A DNA stretch of 5,497 nucleotides from Syntrophorhabdaceae bacterium PtaU1.Bin034 (lineage in GTDB: Bacteria > Desulfobacterota_G > Syntrophorhabdia > Syntrophorhabdales > WCHB1-27): positions 1-5,497 of the forward strand of contig MVRP01000241.1 in NCBI GenBank assembly GCA_002067405.1. The letters run 5' to 3'. A program made the position numbers and the translations under genes. Below, piece after piece: positions 4,578-5,497 of this stretch. The notes beneath the pieces were generated by a model. That model was not told the origin of the DNA. It worked only from the letters and a program-made list of their open reading frames with translations, and did no database searches. Numbering within the stretch: the stretch's first letter is position 1; every line of letters begins with the position of its first letter.

Positions 4578-5497
4578 TTACTTCGCCGCCTCTCCAGACC
4601 TTCCACGGGAATCCGGCGGCGCGGCATGAGTTTCTGTCTCCGGCGGAGAGGCCAAAACCGTAAAGGGATGAGGCGAAGATATCTTCTCCTCGATGTATCC
4701 TTGCCGTGCTAGCTCGTCAAGAAGCAGATGGAAGTAGATCAGACCCGGAAAGGGCCTCCATTTTGAGGTTACTTTCTGCACGGCATCGTAAGATAATGGA
4801 CCCCCGATGCCGAGCCAGCGCCCCAGCTTGTTTCTGCCACCGACGTCATCACCGGGAAAGGCCGACAGGTCGCCCACACCCCGGAGCAGCACATACTCCG
4901 CTGTCCAGCGGCCTATTCCACGGATATTTACGAGGGACTCCATCGCGGTCTTTCGGTCCACGGCAGCCAGCCTTTCAACATCGATCCGGCCGGCGCTCAC
5001 CGCATCTGCAAGACCAAGGAGGAATTCTGCCTTTCGCGTGCTGAAACCCATTTTGCGAAAGTCGGTGATGCGGAGCTTAAGGAGGTCCTGGGGCCGGGGA
5101 AAGGCATACCTCGAATCGCCTCTCCCGTCAACAAAGGACAACGCACATGCTTCCGAGAGACGATTCAACAGCGTAATTCCGACGTTGAGCGACAGCTGTT
5201 GACAGGCTATCCCGTTAACGACGGCTTCAAATACCGTTGGGAACCGGGGAGGCTTGAGACCAAAGAACCTCGCCGCAAGAGATCCCAGGCGGGGGTCATT
5301 CCGCGCAATTGCGTAAAACCCGGATAGGTCCTGACGGATGCCAAGCGTTTTCCCGAGCAGGGCCGTAACCACGGACTCGGCCCCTTTTGTAGGCCCGGTT
5401 CCCCTCACATGGACCTGAATGTCGGCGCTCTCCGAAGATGCCGGCTGAGAAACGGACACTTCAACAGCCTTAGCTCCCATGACAATGATCCGTTTGT
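4578..5497 (-). CDS. AlkA-type DNA-3-methyladenine glycosylase (HhH-GPD family), 5' end beyond window
   Basis: A base-excision repair enzyme that would remove alkylated purines from DNA. Numbering from the in-frame ATG at 5480 (300 residues): DLSGFYAIARND (51-62) and the core helix segment with NGIACQQLS (89-97); the helix-hairpin-helix NIRGIGRWTAEY (185-196); then FPGDDVG (208-214). D212 fits the catalytic Asp, and aligning the E. coli AlkA GPWTANY and PDDY segments by eye gives one constant offset for W192, Y196 and D212 (W218, Y222 and D238 in AlkA). SKWRPF (239-244) continues the family's C-terminal region. A polar, proline-rich tail (about 272-300) is extra. The frame stays open from 5480 to the window edge, there is no good ribosome site at that ATG, and the usual N-terminal beta domain is mostly missing from the visible part, so the true start is probably upstream. 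Substrate range cannot be told from sequence. Confidence 0.88.
   Translation of the reverse strand, partial: KRIIVMGAKAVEVSVSQPASSESADIQVHVRGTGPTKGAESVVTALLGKTLGIRQDLSGFYAIARNDPRLGSLAARFFGLKPPRFPTVFEAVVNGIACQQLSLNVGITLLNRLSEACALSFVDGRGDSRYAFPRPQDLLKLRITDFRKMGFSTRKAEFLLGLADAVSAGRIDVERLAAVDRKTAMESLVNIRGIGRWTAEYVLLRGVGDLSAFPGDDVGGRNKLGRWLGIGGPLSYDAVQKVTSKWRPFPGLIYFHLLLDELARQGYIEEKISSPHPFTVLASPPETETHAAPPDSRGRSGEAAK

Noticed and set aside
4706..5202. Plus-strand open frames opposite the glycosylase
   Set aside because: Antisense to a gene with intact HhH and catalytic motifs; Arg/Ser/Pro-rich shadows of GC-rich coding sequence.
1..5497. tRNA, rRNA, CRISPR array, known riboswitch, replication origin or attachment site
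   Set aside because: I looked on both strands and found no cloverleaf-like segment, spaced repeat array, recognised aptamer core or integrase-linked duplication.

Overview
This window probably comes from a mesophilic anaerobic bacterium, perhaps a Desulfobacterota/Deltaproteobacteria-type genome. That placement is inferred from gene content only: an ECF vitamin-type transporter of the Trep_Strep/MptD class, an AlkA-type glycosylase, a GYF_2/CAP envelope protein and IS21 debris. No marker gene fixes the taxonomy. Every convincing gene lies on the minus strand, so the window reads biologically from right to left.

Right part (about 4200-5497): the 3' part of an AlkA-type DNA glycosylase whose reading frame runs off the right edge. 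It is followed by a degraded scrap of a phytoene-desaturase-like FAD oxidoreductase (about 4352-4490, broken by a frameshift). A good sigma70-type promoter (4272-4300) lies at the far end of that scrap. It precedes a 360-codon membrane-anchored protein with an unusual order of parts: GYF_2-like domain, one membrane helix, a CAP/SCP (YkwD-like) domain, then a long coiled coil bracketed by two cysteines (3111-4193).

Middle part (about 2560-3110): a scar without an intact gene. It holds the first 44 codons of an IS21-type helper ATPase (istB), sequence resembling an IS21 terminus, and an unassigned C-terminal coding scrap.

Left part (1-2560): a visibly AT-richer operon, read leftward, that encodes an energy-coupling factor (ECF) importer. 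It consists of a six-helix S component of the Trep_Strep/MptD type, an EcfT transmembrane coupler, and a double ATPase with both nucleotide-binding domains in one chain (cut by the left edge). The genes are tightly coupled (4-nt overlap, then 2-nt gap). In the inferred model the S component captures a small substrate of unknown identity, EcfT couples it to the ATPase, and ATP hydrolysis drives import. The leader carries a candidate promoter and a cluster of repeated GATRCC motifs just downstream of it, which could be an operator. The composition change together with the IS21 debris at the operon's upstream edge suggests that the transporter cassette arrived by transfer.
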